From Endobacterium cereale (lineage in GTDB: Bacteria > Pseudomonadota > Alphaproteobacteria > Rhizobiales > Rhizobiaceae), in NCBI RefSeq assembly GCF_009617585.1, contig NZ_WIXI01000042.1, forward strand, positions 62,001 to 126,000: DNA of 64,000 bases, given 5' to 3'. Below, in pieces: positions 8,421 to 17,003 of this stretch (positions are counted from its first letter, which is position 1; each line of letters opens with the position of its first letter). Position numbers and translations under genes: made by a program. The notes beneath the pieces are model-generated. The model was given only the letters and a program-made list of their open reading frames with translations. It did no database searches and was not told the DNA's origin.

Positions 8421-9353
8421 TCAATCCGCTAGAGGCGCGAGGTTTGCCTGGATCTCATCCCGGAACTCCTCATATCGGCTAGGGAGCTTGAGCGCTTCGC
8501 CAAGATGTGCGGTGTCTTCATCCCTGTTGAAGCCAGGTTCGTGCGTGGCGACCTCGAAAAGAACGCCGCCCGGCGTGCGAAAGTAGATCGCCCAGAAATA
8601 GTCGCGATCGATAACGGGAGTGACCTGATATCCGGTATCCATCAGTGCCTTGCGCACTTCGAGCTGCTTCTCGCGATTGTCGACAGCGAACGCGATGTGG
8701 TGGACGGAGCCTGCACCTGGGCGAGCGAATGCCGTCTTGGGAAGCGATGCAAGATCGATCGTGTCCGCTCCGTTACCATTTGGAATGATGAAGCGGGTGA
8801 CATCCCCTTCCTTATCGGCCTTCTGATAGCCCATGAAGCCAAGCAGCTCCTCGGTTGCGGCGGTATCGTGCAGGCTAAATCGTGCCCCGGCGAAACCGCG
8901 GATGGCAGCATCATCAGGGATGCCCTGCGAAAGCCACGGAGCGCGTTTGTCGCCTGCGGATTCGATCAGGGAAAGACTGTCGCCGTCTGGTCCCATGAAG
9001 CAGAGACGCTCGGCTCCAAACACGGTATCGGTTTCAAGACCATCGACACCCTGAGCAACAAAGCGATCCTGCCAGAACTTCAGAGAACCCTTTGGAACGG
9101 AGAACTGCGTCTCGCCGACCTCACCTACCCCCGGACGGCCCAACATCATGTTCTGGAATGGGAAATAGGTCATGACCGTTCCAGCAGAACCGTTCTCGTC
9201 ACCGTAATACAGATGGTAGACGCTTGGATCGTCAAAATTGACCGTCTGCTTGACGCGGCGCAGCCCGAGCGTTTCCGTGAAGAAGCGGTTGTTCTGACCG
9301 GCATCCGATGCCATCGAGGTCACGTGATGCAGTCCCTTGATATCCTTGATCAT
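8421..9353 (-). CDS. Ring-cleaving dioxygenase, VOC/glyoxalase fold (MhqA/MhqO-like)
   Basis: A 310-residue protein with two glyoxalase-like modules. It starts MIKDIKGLHHVTSMASDAGQ; the His of GLHHVTSM, the His of GSVHHIAFAVDN near residue 215 and the Glu of GGVLFEVATHEPGF near 270 match the 2-His-1-Glu metal site of the family. FFTETLGLRRVKQTVNFDDP and YHLYYGDENGSAGTVMTYFP are diagnostic for the MhqA/MhqO/PcpA-like group, which cleaves hydroquinone-type rings. It is transcribed divergently from the LysR gene at 9467, with an operator-like sequence between them, so that regulator is the obvious candidate controller. Exact substrate unknown. Confidence 0.9.
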   Translation of the reverse strand: MIKDIKGLHHVTSMASDAGQNNRFFTETLGLRRVKQTVNFDDPSVYHLYYGDENGSAGTVMTYFPFQNMMLGRPGVGEVGETQFSVPKGSLKFWQDRFVAQGVDGLETDTVFGAERLCFMGPDGDSLSLIESAGDKRAPWLSQGIPDDAAIRGFAGARFSLHDTAATEELLGFMGYQKADKEGDVTRFIIPNGNGADTIDLASLPKTAFARPGAGSVHHIAFAVDNREKQLEVRKALMDTGYQVTPVIDRDYFWAIYFRTPGGVLFEVATHEPGFNRDEDTAHLGEALKLPSRYEEFRDEIQANLAPLAD

Positions 9354-9418
9354 GACGAAGCCTTCCTTGGCGTTATTTGATCTGTTGAAATGAAACTACG
9401 CCTGTTGATCACCTGCCG

Positions 9419-9465
9419 GAATTGCAATATTAATTGCGAATGAGTTGCAATATTTGAAATAATGC
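9419..9465. promoter_or_regulatory. Operator-like repeat, copy 3 (dioxygenase/LysR intergenic region)
   Basis: It begins GAATTGCAATATTAATTGCG, continues AATGAGTTGCAATATTTGAA and ends directly before the LysR start codon. It contains ATTGCAAT and TTGCAATA elements in a symmetrical setting and aligns with copy 2 at 26 of the first 28 bases. Its place between a LysR gene and its divergent target is the classical LysR operator position and implies autoregulation. Confidence 0.65.
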
Positions 9466-9466
9466 C

Positions 9467-10366
9467 ATGAACGATTACAAAGCCCTCCGTACCTTCCTCC
9501 TCGCTGCTGAGAAGCGAAACTTTGCCCAGGTAGCGCGCGAACTGGACATGACACCCGCAGCCGTCACCCGTGCCATCGCGGCACTCGAGGCAGAGCTCGG
9601 TGTTCAGCTTTTCGTGCGCACCACGCGGCAGGTGTCGCTAACCACCGACGGTGCGATTTTCGCCGCGCAGATCCAGCCTGCGGTGAAAACGCTGGAAGAC
9701 GCACGTCGCGAAGTGATGAATGCGCACAAGAGTGACGAAGGACGGCTTCGGATCAGCGCGCCGACATGGTTCGGCAAGACCGTGCTGCCGCCGATCCTGT
9801 CAGGGTTCAAGGAACGTTATCCGAAGATGAGTTTCGAGATCTCGTTGTCCGACGGACTGGTGAACATCGTCGATGACGATTACGACCTTGCGATCCGCAT
9901 CTCGTCGCAACCATCCGACAAGTTCACGATCTGGCGCAAGATCCGTGTCGTACCGCGTATCCTCGTCGCTGCACCAGGCAGTCGTTTTGCCGACATGCAG
10001 CATCCGAATGAGCTGAAACCGGACGACTGCCTCGCCTATAGTGGTGAAAGCCGTCGCGAGAACTGGGTCCTGTCCGATGGTGGCTCGAGCATGAATATCG
10101 CTGCGGGCCGGGCATTCAGCGCCAACAGTGGCGAGGTTCTGGCAGACATGGCGGCCGATGGCGCAGGCGTTGCACTGCTGCCGGGGTTCAACATCGCCGA
10201 TCACATCCGGAGCGGACGTCTCGTCCATGTCTTCAAGGGATGGTCACCGCCGGATCTCTGGCTGACGCTGTTCTATCCGCCCTATCAGGCGCTGCCGCCC
10301 CGCATCGCATCATTCTCGAAATTCTTCGAGGAACAGGTTGCGGCTCACATGGTGATGCTGGACTGA
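9467..10366 (+). CDS. LysR family transcriptional regulator (candidate master regulator of the left region)
   Basis: The 299-residue protein starts MNDYKALRTFLLAAEKRNFA with the winged helix-turn-helix QVARELDMTPAAVTRAIAAL and EAELGVQLFVRTTRQVSLT in residues 5-65. An effector-binding domain follows (LRISAPTWFGKTVLPPILSG; YDLAIRISSQPSDKFTIWRK). The sequence belongs to the large CrgA/DmlR-like LysR group. It is divergent from the ring-cleaving dioxygenase, and its own operator sequence recurs in front of three other nearby units, which suggests local regulon control. The inducer is unknown. Confidence 0.9.
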   Translation: MNDYKALRTFLLAAEKRNFAQVARELDMTPAAVTRAIAALEAELGVQLFVRTTRQVSLTTDGAIFAAQIQPAVKTLEDARREVMNAHKSDEGRLRISAPTWFGKTVLPPILSGFKERYPKMSFEISLSDGLVNIVDDDYDLAIRISSQPSDKFTIWRKIRVVPRILVAAPGSRFADMQHPNELKPDDCLAYSGESRRENWVLSDGGSSMNIAAGRAFSANSGEVLADMAADGAGVALLPGFNIADHIRSGRLVHVFKGWSPPDLWLTLFYPPYQALPPRIASFSKFFEEQVAAHMVMLD

Positions 10367-10386
10367 TGTGCTTCTGAAGACTGATC

Positions 10387-11106
10387 TCAGTCTTCAGGCA
10401 TGTCGCGAAGCTTGCTGGCAACCATTTCCTGAAGCTGCCACAAGTTTCGATCGTGGATGTTACGATCCACCAGATCCGAAACCGTTCGGTGCAGATATTC
10501 CGCACACGAGCCGGCAGGTCCGCAGGCCTGAGCGATCAGCACCGCAGCATCATCGAGCGAGATTTTCTCCGTGAGCTGGGATTGTTTCGTGCTTGCCCAG
10601 AAGGTCAGGGCGCGGCGTGTGCCCGTAGCGGTCCTGACCGTGACCCAACGAACCATGTCGCACACTTCCGAATATCGGATCTCGCGCGCGAGAAGAGTGC
10701 GCAGATCCTGCTTCTTGGTCGCACACGGAAGTTTGAGGATAAGCCCTGTACAACTCCCTCCCGGCCGAAGCGCCAGCATGAGGCCCGGCGCATCCGAAGT
10801 AGCCCTAAGGCGTTCTATCCTCAGCGAGAATGCACGGTGCCATCCGTGGGCGACCGCTTCCTCGCTGGCCGACACGTCGAACCCCGGATTCCACATCAGG
10901 GATCCGTAAGCGAACACCCAGATCTCCTCGTCACCGCCCCCCTGCTCGACGCTGCTGACGAGTTCATCGAGTTGGCGGGATGATATTGGGGTCCAGTTGG
11001 GTTCCGGGCCTTCGTCTTCGACAACCCTGATGGTTCTCTCAACAAGATCTGTCGTCAGCTGCATGGCAACAGGTGCACGTGTCTTGGCTACGGGTGTCTT
11101 AAGCAT
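10387..11106 (-). CDS. chaC: ChaC-like gamma-glutamylcyclotransferase
   Basis: A 239-residue protein. EEIWVFAYGSLMWNPGFDVS carries the YGSLMW substrate-binding loop of the ChaC family, and the rest follows the family: GWHRAFSLRIERLRATSDAP, GLMLALRPGGSCTGLILKLP and REIRYSEVCDMVRWVTVRTA, with the catalytic Glu region in REIRY. ChaC proteins split glutathione to 5-oxoproline and Cys-Gly. The family is clear although the N-terminal 60 residues are longer than in the E. coli protein. It is the last gene of the likely hydrolase-rid-chaC series and suggests thiol metabolism in this detoxification region. Confidence 0.88.
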   Translation of the reverse strand: MLKTPVAKTRAPVAMQLTTDLVERTIRVVEDEGPEPNWTPISSRQLDELVSSVEQGGGDEEIWVFAYGSLMWNPGFDVSASEEAVAHGWHRAFSLRIERLRATSDAPGLMLALRPGGSCTGLILKLPCATKKQDLRTLLAREIRYSEVCDMVRWVTVRTATGTRRALTFWASTKQSQLTEKISLDDAAVLIAQACGPAGSCAEYLHRTVSDLVDRNIHDRNLWQLQEMVASKLRDMPED

Positions 11107-11179
11107 CGTGATACCTGCTTCAACGAGGATACCGCCGGAGCGTGTAGGTCCGGCGGGTTATGATATGACTGCTATCGGA

Positions 11180-11638
11180 TCAGTCCGCAGAACCGTCGAT
11201 CACGGCGCGGAACGTGATCTCCACGATCTGTTCCGGGAATGCCAGCGATGTAACTCCGATCAGGTTGCTGGCGCATTGCGGCATGTCCGTCCCGTACATT
11301 TCCTTGCGCACCTTCGAGCCAGCGGCAAACGCACTCGGGACATCGAGAACGAAAAGAGTTTCTTCGACCACATCGTCAAGCGTCGCTCCGTATTCGGCAA
11401 GCAGTGTCTTGGCGTTGACATAGGTCTGGCGGATCTGCGCTTCCATCTGCGAGAAATCGGCAGGTCGACCGTCCGCATCGAGAGCGGCCGGGGCAATGAG
11501 CTTGCCGTCGCCATCGTGGCTCAACTGTCCCGATATGTAGATCGTGTCCTTAACCTTTACGGCCTGCACGTAACCGAATGCGCGTTCCCAGGCCACACCG
11601 AGATTGGCAACCTTCTTGGCAGATTGAGTGTTTGTCAT
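11180..11638 (-). CDS. Rid (YjgF/YER057c) family protein
   Basis: The 152-residue product starts MTNTQSAKKVANLGVAWERA. The fold signature is TIYISGQLSHDGDGKLIAPA, then QMEAQIRQTYVNAKTLLAEY and LDDVVEETLFVLDV. The final block reads DMPQCASNLIGVTSLAFPEQ with IVEITFRAVI. The archetypal RidA imine deaminase has an Arg in this block; here there is none, so it probably belongs to another Rid subfamily and enamine/imine deaminase activity is doubtful. The ATG at 11638 is preferred over an upstream in-frame start at 11677 because it begins the family-length N-terminus and has a GGAAAATATC ribosome site. Confidence 0.85.
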   Translation of the reverse strand: MTNTQSAKKVANLGVAWERAFGYVQAVKVKDTIYISGQLSHDGDGKLIAPAALDADGRPADFSQMEAQIRQTYVNAKTLLAEYGATLDDVVEETLFVLDVPSAFAAGSKVRKEMYGTDMPQCASNLIGVTSLAFPEQIVEITFRAVIDGSAD

Positions 11639-11740
11639 GATATTTTCCTTCGCGTCAGACAGAGGCGCTTCAAGCACATATGAATTTGTGGTCCGACTGG
11701 CGACGGGTGCGTGGGAGGCCGTACCCGTCGTCGGTGCCGA

Positions 11741-12721
11741 TCAAGCCTTTACGAAGGCCAGCAGATCGGCGTTGAGGACATCGGCATTGACGGTGAGCAT
11801 GCCATGCGAGAAGCCGGGATAGGTCTTGAGCGTGCCGTTCTTCAAAAGCTTCGCTGACTTCAGCGCCGAATCCGCAATCGGTACGATCTGGTCGTCCTCG
11901 CCATGCAACACCAGCGTAGGAACAGTGATCGCCCTCAGATCATCCGTCTGATCGGTTTCGGAGAAGGCCTTGATGCCATCGTAATGGGCTTTAGCGCCGC
12001 CCATCATGCCCTGCCGCCACCAGTTCTGGATCACGCCTTCCTGGACCTTTGCGCCGTCACGGTTGAAGCCGTAGAACGGACCTGCAGGAACGTCGCGGAA
12101 GAATTGCGCGCGGTTGGCGGCGAGCGCTGAACGGAAACCATCGAATACTTCCATCGGCAGCCCTTCCGGGTTGGAAGCAGTCTTCAGCATCAGCGGCGGA
12201 ACGGCGGAGACCAGGACGGCCTTGGCGACGCGACCGGAGGGCTGACCATGCTTGGCGACATAACGGGCCACCTCACCGCCGCCCGTCGAATGGCCGATAT
12301 GGACTGCATTCTTCAGGTCCAGCGCTTCAACGACAGCGAAGGCATCGGCCGCATAGTGGTCCATGTCGTGACCATCCGCCACCTGAGCCGAGCGGCCATG
12401 GCCACGGCGGTCATGTGCGACAACCCGGTAACCCTTGGAGAGGAAGAACAGCATCTGTGCATCCCAATCGTCAGACGAGAGCGGCCAGCCGTGGTGGAAC
12501 ACGATCGGCTGCGCGTCCTTCGGACCCCAGTCCTTGTAGAAGATTTCGACGCCGTCCGTTGTGGTCACGTAAGCCATGGTCTTGTTTCCTTCGATTGGAT
12601 TTGCAGTAGAGGCAGCCTTGGCTGCGAAGCTGAAAGTGGATGAAATTGCGACAGCCGCTGCGGCAGCGCCTGCGGAAAGCAGCGCTCCTCTGCGTGTCAT
12701 GGAAGAAATGTTCTGGGTCAT
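11741..12721 (-). CDS. Exported alpha/beta hydrolase (non-heme chloroperoxidase/esterase type)
   Basis: 326 residues starting [20 protein letters not shown], a twin-arginine-like signal ([11 protein letters not shown]) with a hydrophobic stretch ending FAAKAA. An internal Met ([20 protein letters not shown]) marks where cytoplasmic homologues begin. The catalytic Ser lies in [16 protein letters not shown] (G-H-S-T-G), the acid in [12 protein letters not shown] and the His in [14 protein letters not shown]. The oxyanion region [19 protein letters not shown] matches the chloroperoxidase/aryl-esterase group. It heads the series with the Rid and ChaC genes (103 and 74 bp gaps), and operator copy 4 lies 90-131 bp upstream. 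Confidence 0.88.
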   Translation of the reverse strand: MTQNISSMTRRGALLSAGAAAAAVAISSTFSFAAKAASTANPIEGNKTMAYVTTTDGVEIFYKDWGPKDAQPIVFHHGWPLSSDDWDAQMLFFLSKGYRVVAHDRRGHGRSAQVADGHDMDHYAADAFAVVEALDLKNAVHIGHSTGGGEVARYVAKHGQPSGRVAKAVLVSAVPPLMLKTASNPEGLPMEVFDGFRSALAANRAQFFRDVPAGPFYGFNRDGAKVQEGVIQNWWRQGMMGGAKAHYDGIKAFSETDQTDDLRAITVPTLVLHGEDDQIVPIADSALKSAKLLKNGTLKTYPGFSHGMLTVNADVLNADLLAFVKA

Positions 12722-12810
12722 CTTGCGTCCTGCGGTTTCGTTATTGAAAACTTCAGGCGACGCTGTGTTCGTCTGACGGGCTGATATTGCCGTCAGATGC
12801 ATCCGCTCAC

Positions 12811-12852
12811 AATTGCGGGAATAATTTCGAGTTTATTGCGGATTATGAAATA
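12811..12852. promoter_or_regulatory. Operator-like repeat, copy 4 (upstream of alpha/beta hydrolase)
   Basis: It reads AATTGCGGGAATAATTTCGA then GTTTATTGCGGATTATGAAA. It aligns without gaps to copy 1 at 3204 across 42 bases, with identity concentrated in AATTGC, AATA-TTTCGA, ATTGCG and TATGAAAT. Similar spacing to the downstream start codon supports a shared regulatory role. Confidence 0.6.
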
Positions 12853-13076
12853 GTGAAAGCGATCTCTGGCTGACGAGCGCGCTCGCGATATGAACCGGTT
12901 GCCCAAGCTCAGAAAGAAATGTCACGCGTTTTATAAGCCAAACAGATCTCGACCTTGGGCCATCTGCATCATCGTAACGCGATAATATGCAAACTGCCAG
13001 AAAAGCCGATTAGCCCCACAGTTGCACCCCATGGATTTCACATTGCGCAACTGAGGGGCGTGTCCATATTCGACCG

Positions 13077-14711
13077 TCAAATCTCCTTGATCAACTGCTC
13101 GGCGATGCGCACGCTGAGCGCCGCCCCCGTCAATGTCGGGTTCATACAAGAGGCTGACGGCATCACGCTGGTGCCGGCGATGAACATATTCGAATGGTCA
13201 TGTGTGCGGCAATCGCGATCCACAACAGAGTCCCTTGGATCATCGCCCATCCTGGTTGTGCCCATGACATGCTGGCGGTTCTGCCATTTGACGTCGGTGG
13301 AAAGGACCTCGGCATCGAGCAGTTCGGCGATCTTGTTCAGATCCTGCAAACCGCGGTCACGACCGGCGTTCCAGTAATCAGTGACGCTGTAATAGAGGAC
13401 CGGAACGGGGATGCCGAGCGCATCGAACTTGGTCTTCGACGGCGTCACGCGGTTTTCCGCCAGAGGTAGCGGTTCGAAATCGATCGCCCAGTTGAGCGAG
13501 CGAGCCGAATATTTGCGGATCTGCTCGTCCAGCTTGGAGCCGAGAATACCTTTCTTGATGAACCCTTCGGTCATCTGCGCGGTCGGCACGGTGTTGCGAA
13601 CCTTGATCTTGTAGCTCGGATAGTCCTTGCGGAATTCGCCGTCGCGCTGGTTGAGGTAGACCAGAAGCTCGGTCGGGCCTTCACCCGGCCACATGTCCTC
13701 TTTGGTCAGCATGTTCATGCTGATGCCCGTATGGTCCATGAGGTTTCGGCCGACCTGATCCGATGAGTTGGCGATGCCGTTCGGATATTTTTCCGAGGTG
13801 GAGATCAGCAAAAGTTTGGCCGATTCGATGCCGTAGGCGGCAAGCACGAAATATTTGGCCGTCAGCCGGTGTTCGGAATTGTCCGGTTTTTTGTACCAGA
13901 TCGCGGTGATCTTGCCGTCGTCGCCGGCTTCGATCTTGTAGACGGGCGAATTGTCCAAAAGCTTGGCGCCGTGGCGTTCGGCTTCGTCGATATGCATCGA
14001 CCCGTCATATTTGGCGCCGATCGGACAGACCGGATTGCAGTTGTTGTTGCCGGCGCAGACCGGGCGGTTGCCATATGGGCGCGAGGCGCGGCCATGCGGC
14101 TCCAGGACGGGATTGAAGCCGCCGACGAGAAGCTTTTCCGAAAGCGTATCGAACATGTAGCTGGAGTTCAGCTGCTTCATCGGGAAAGGCATGGTGCGAG
14201 GCGGCATTGGTTCGCCACCCTGTCCGCTTTCGTCTTGGCCGTCGGTGCCGGTGACGCCGAGTTCCAGTTCAGCCTTGTTGTAATACTGCTCCAGGTCGTC
14301 ATAGCCGATCGGCCAGTCGCGGCCGCGACCGTAGAGCGTCTGGATCTTGAAGTCGTTGGGGATCATCCGCCACAGGGCAGAGCCGAAATGCCATGTCGTG
14401 CCGCCGACGACGCGCAGATACGAGGTGTTGTATTTCACCGGACCTTCGAACTGCAGATAATCGCCATAGGTCGATGGCGCATGCGGCAAGCTCGGGAATG
14501 GAGAACCGGCACCCTGCAGCTTGGCATTGGCAAGCGACAGTTTGACCGGTGCGTTACGGTAGGTTTCGACGATCTCGCGGCGATTGACCCGCGGACCGGC
14601 CTCCAGCACGATGACCTTCTTGCCGGCCTTGGCGAGATTGGCGGCGACGATGCCGCCCATGACGCCCGAGCCGATGACAATCAGGTCGGCATCATAGGAT
14701 GTGTTAGCCAT
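13077..14711 (-). CDS. GMC-type FAD dehydrogenase, catalytic subunit of a three-subunit membrane complex
   Basis: A 544-residue flavoprotein. The N-terminus DLIVIGSGVMGGIVAANLAK with the E at KKVIVLEAGPRV is the FAD-binding Rossmann motif; VVGGTTWHFGSALWRMIPND and NNNCNPVCPIGAKYDGSMHI are typical of the large subunits of gluconate 2-dehydrogenase, sorbitol dehydrogenase and fructose dehydrogenase. The active-site His region is QNRQHVMGTTRMGDDPRDSV, and the end is CMNPTLTGAALSVRIAEQL. It lies 14 bp after the small subunit and downstream of the triheme cytochrome c, giving the usual three-part periplasmic dehydrogenase. The sugar or polyol oxidised cannot be told from sequence. Confidence 0.92.
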   Translation of the reverse strand: MANTSYDADLIVIGSGVMGGIVAANLAKAGKKVIVLEAGPRVNRREIVETYRNAPVKLSLANAKLQGAGSPFPSLPHAPSTYGDYLQFEGPVKYNTSYLRVVGGTTWHFGSALWRMIPNDFKIQTLYGRGRDWPIGYDDLEQYYNKAELELGVTGTDGQDESGQGGEPMPPRTMPFPMKQLNSSYMFDTLSEKLLVGGFNPVLEPHGRASRPYGNRPVCAGNNNCNPVCPIGAKYDGSMHIDEAERHGAKLLDNSPVYKIEAGDDGKITAIWYKKPDNSEHRLTAKYFVLAAYGIESAKLLLISTSEKYPNGIANSSDQVGRNLMDHTGISMNMLTKEDMWPGEGPTELLVYLNQRDGEFRKDYPSYKIKVRNTVPTAQMTEGFIKKGILGSKLDEQIRKYSARSLNWAIDFEPLPLAENRVTPSKTKFDALGIPVPVLYYSVTDYWNAGRDRGLQDLNKIAELLDAEVLSTDVKWQNRQHVMGTTRMGDDPRDSVVDRDCRTHDHSNMFIAGTSVMPSASCMNPTLTGAALSVRIAEQLIKEI

Positions 14712-14725
14712 TTTCGTGATTCCTG

Positions 14726-15253
14726 TCAGATCTTGCTGCCGGGTTTTGGTCCCCAGGCGTTGGGGCCGGGTCCATAAGACGGGATGGTGAGGAGGCCCTT
14801 GGTCGGGCGGTACATCAGCGAATCGGCATAGGTGATGAGCTCGGCATCTTCCGGCTCGCCGACGACGCCGAGATACCAGGCGGAAACGATCTTGGTGGCG
14901 GTCTTCATCAGAGCCGGATCGGTACCGGAAAGGGCGAGAAAACCGTCCATGTTCGGCACGCCGGACTGTTTGATCAGGCTCGAAAGCGCTGCCATGCTGG
15001 CATCGAGATCGGCATCTCGTTTTTTCAGCGCCGCCAGAAAGCGGCCGCCGAGGACCGGATCGAGCGTGTAGCCGGTCAGGAATTCAGACAGTTGGGTGAA
15101 GGAAGCGACGCCATCATCTGCCGCGACAGCAGAAAGAGGACCGGCAAGATCGGCCAAGAGGGCAAGGCCCGCAATGGCGACTGTGGTGCGCAGCAAACCG
15201 CGGCGCGAGACGTGCTGGCCAAACATGGCCGGGGAGGAACGATCGATAGGCAT
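14726..15253 (-). CDS. Small (TAT-signal) subunit of FAD/cytochrome c dehydrogenase
   Basis: 175 residues, starting MPIDRSSPAMFGQHVSRRGL with the twin-arginine motif SRRGLLRTT and a hydrophobic stretch ending LSAVAA. The mature part (FTQLSEFLTGYTLDPVLGGR; TKIVSAWYLGVVGEPEDAEL; YADSLMYRPTKGLLTIPSYG) fits the subunit-3 family of sorbitol, fructose and gluconate dehydrogenases, which carries the flavin subunit through the Tat pathway. The start at 15253 opens the signal peptide. It lies between the cytochrome c gene (44 bp) and the GMC gene (14 bp). Confidence 0.88.
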   Translation of the reverse strand: MPIDRSSPAMFGQHVSRRGLLRTTVAIAGLALLADLAGPLSAVAADDGVASFTQLSEFLTGYTLDPVLGGRFLAALKKRDADLDASMAALSSLIKQSGVPNMDGFLALSGTDPALMKTATKIVSAWYLGVVGEPEDAELITYADSLMYRPTKGLLTIPSYGPGPNAWGPKPGSKI

Positions 15254-15297
15254 CAGGATCTCCGGGGGAGCGTTCAATGCGGGAAAGGAAGGGTGCT

Positions 15298-16722
15298 TCA
15301 GGCGGTAGCCTGAGGTGAGCGGCGACGGCGCAGCAAAAGCCAAGCGATCAACGCGACGACGATGACGGCACCCGCAATCGCGGCAGGTGCTGCCAGCGGC
15401 GCCAGCCGGACGATCAGCGGCTTTTCACCACCTTCACGAATGATCGCGACATCCGCCGCACTGACCTTGACGGCAGGATTGCCGTAATTGGCCAGAACGT
15501 AATTGCTGACATCGGCGATATCCTTGTCCGACAGGCGGTCGGTATAGGATGCATCCGGTCCGAATGCCGGCATGAAGGCAACGTTTTCGCCGACCGTGCG
15601 GTGCAGCCCGTAAAGAATTGTGGCAATCAGGTTGTCGGGACGGTCGCCACCTGTCGCGGTGTTCTTGAACAGCGACGGATAATGTAGATTGCCCTGTCCT
15701 TCAGGCTGGTGACAGGCAGCGCAGCTGCCGCTGAAGACATGGAAGCCGTTCTCATTCGGCGCCTGTCCCGGCAGTCCACGCAAGGAGGCCTCGATCTCCG
15801 TGGACGGCTCCCCAAAAGTATCCCGAGCCTTTTTGTCGCCAGAGCCAACCGGCGGAACGTCCCTGAGATAGGTGACGATCGCCTTGATGTCACCGTCGGG
15901 CAGATGCTGGAAGCTTTGCTCGATGGCCTCGGCCATCGGTCCTGCTGCCTGCGCCTTGCCCGGTACGTTGCCGGTCTTGAGGTATTGCGTGAGGTCTTCA
16001 TCCGACCAGTCACCGATGCCGGCAATCTTGTCCGAGGTGATGTTGGGTGCAAACCACGGGCCGACAGCGCCGCCGGCCAACGGCTGGCTGCCGTCTTCCG
16101 CCATCAGACCGTTGCGTGGCGTATGACAGGTCGCGCAATGCGTAAGCGCTTCGGCAAGATAGGCGCCACGATTCCATTCGGCAGACTTGGCAGGATTCGG
16201 CTCGAAGCGAGTCTTGTCGAGGAAAAGCAGGTTCCACGCCGCCATCGACGTGCGGATGGAGAACGGGAACGGCAGTTCGGTCTGCTGCGGCTTATGATCG
16301 TCCGGCTTCACCTCGTTCATGAAATACGCATAGAGCGCCTTCATGTCGGCATCCGTGATCTTGGCATAGGCAGTATAGGGCATGGCCGGATAAAGGTGGC
16401 TGCCATCCTTGGCGACGCCATCGCGCACAGCGCGGGAAAAATCCGCTTCGCTATAATCACCGATGCCTGCAGTTTTCGAAGGCGTGATATTGGTCGAGAA
16501 AATCTGGCCTAGAGGCGTATCGATCGCATAACCGCCAGCAAACGGCGTGCCGCCATGCGGCGCGGTGTGACAGGCGGCGCAATCGGCCGCGGTGGCGAGA
16601 TAACGCCCGCGGGCTACAAGATCGGCTGTGTCGGTATCTTCGGCCAGCGCCATGCCGGATGTGGCGGCAAGCGCGGTGAGACAGAGAAGGAGTGGCCGCA
16701 CTGCGGGAAGGAGCTTGGGCAT
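15298..16722 (-). CDS. Triheme cytochrome c subunit of the FAD dehydrogenase
   Basis: A 474-residue secreted protein with a Sec signal (MPKLLPAVRPLLLCLTALAA, cleavage near GMALA-ED). Three haem-binding CXXCH motifs are visible: CAACH near residue 50, CATCH near 195 and CAACH near 325. The C-terminus has one membrane anchor (LAAPAAIAGAVIVVALIAWL) followed by a basic tail. This is the architecture of the electron-transfer subunit that passes electrons from the flavin to ubiquinone. The ATG at 16722 is chosen because it starts a normal signal peptide; the longer in-frame option at 16746 adds acidic residues ahead of it. It is the first gene of the operon and divergent from the LysR gene at 17004. 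Confidence 0.9.
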   Translation of the reverse strand: MPKLLPAVRPLLLCLTALAATSGMALAEDTDTADLVARGRYLATAADCAACHTAPHGGTPFAGGYAIDTPLGQIFSTNITPSKTAGIGDYSEADFSRAVRDGVAKDGSHLYPAMPYTAYAKITDADMKALYAYFMNEVKPDDHKPQQTELPFPFSIRTSMAAWNLLFLDKTRFEPNPAKSAEWNRGAYLAEALTHCATCHTPRNGLMAEDGSQPLAGGAVGPWFAPNITSDKIAGIGDWSDEDLTQYLKTGNVPGKAQAAGPMAEAIEQSFQHLPDGDIKAIVTYLRDVPPVGSGDKKARDTFGEPSTEIEASLRGLPGQAPNENGFHVFSGSCAACHQPEGQGNLHYPSLFKNTATGGDRPDNLIATILYGLHRTVGENVAFMPAFGPDASYTDRLSDKDIADVSNYVLANYGNPAVKVSAADVAIIREGGEKPLIVRLAPLAAPAAIAGAVIVVALIAWLLLRRRRSPQATA

Positions 16723-17003
16723 GGGCAACGTGCTTTCATCAAGCATGAAGGATTGGCGCCAGATCCAGCTTCTCCTCCCACGAGCAAGACTGTTCCGTGT
16801 CATCACCAGTCCGGCGCCACACCGGATCAGATGCCAAACCTACTCAAGCGCTTCTTTTATCAGAAACATCTGTGGTTGCCCGCAACCGGGCCGAACGGCG
16901 TGTCGATGTGTCGCGGTGGCGACTTGATCTGGGTCATATCGCCGGCATGATGGCTTTGAATATCAATTTGTCGTAGAAGCAGCTTTCACATCAGGTGAAA
17001 GCA

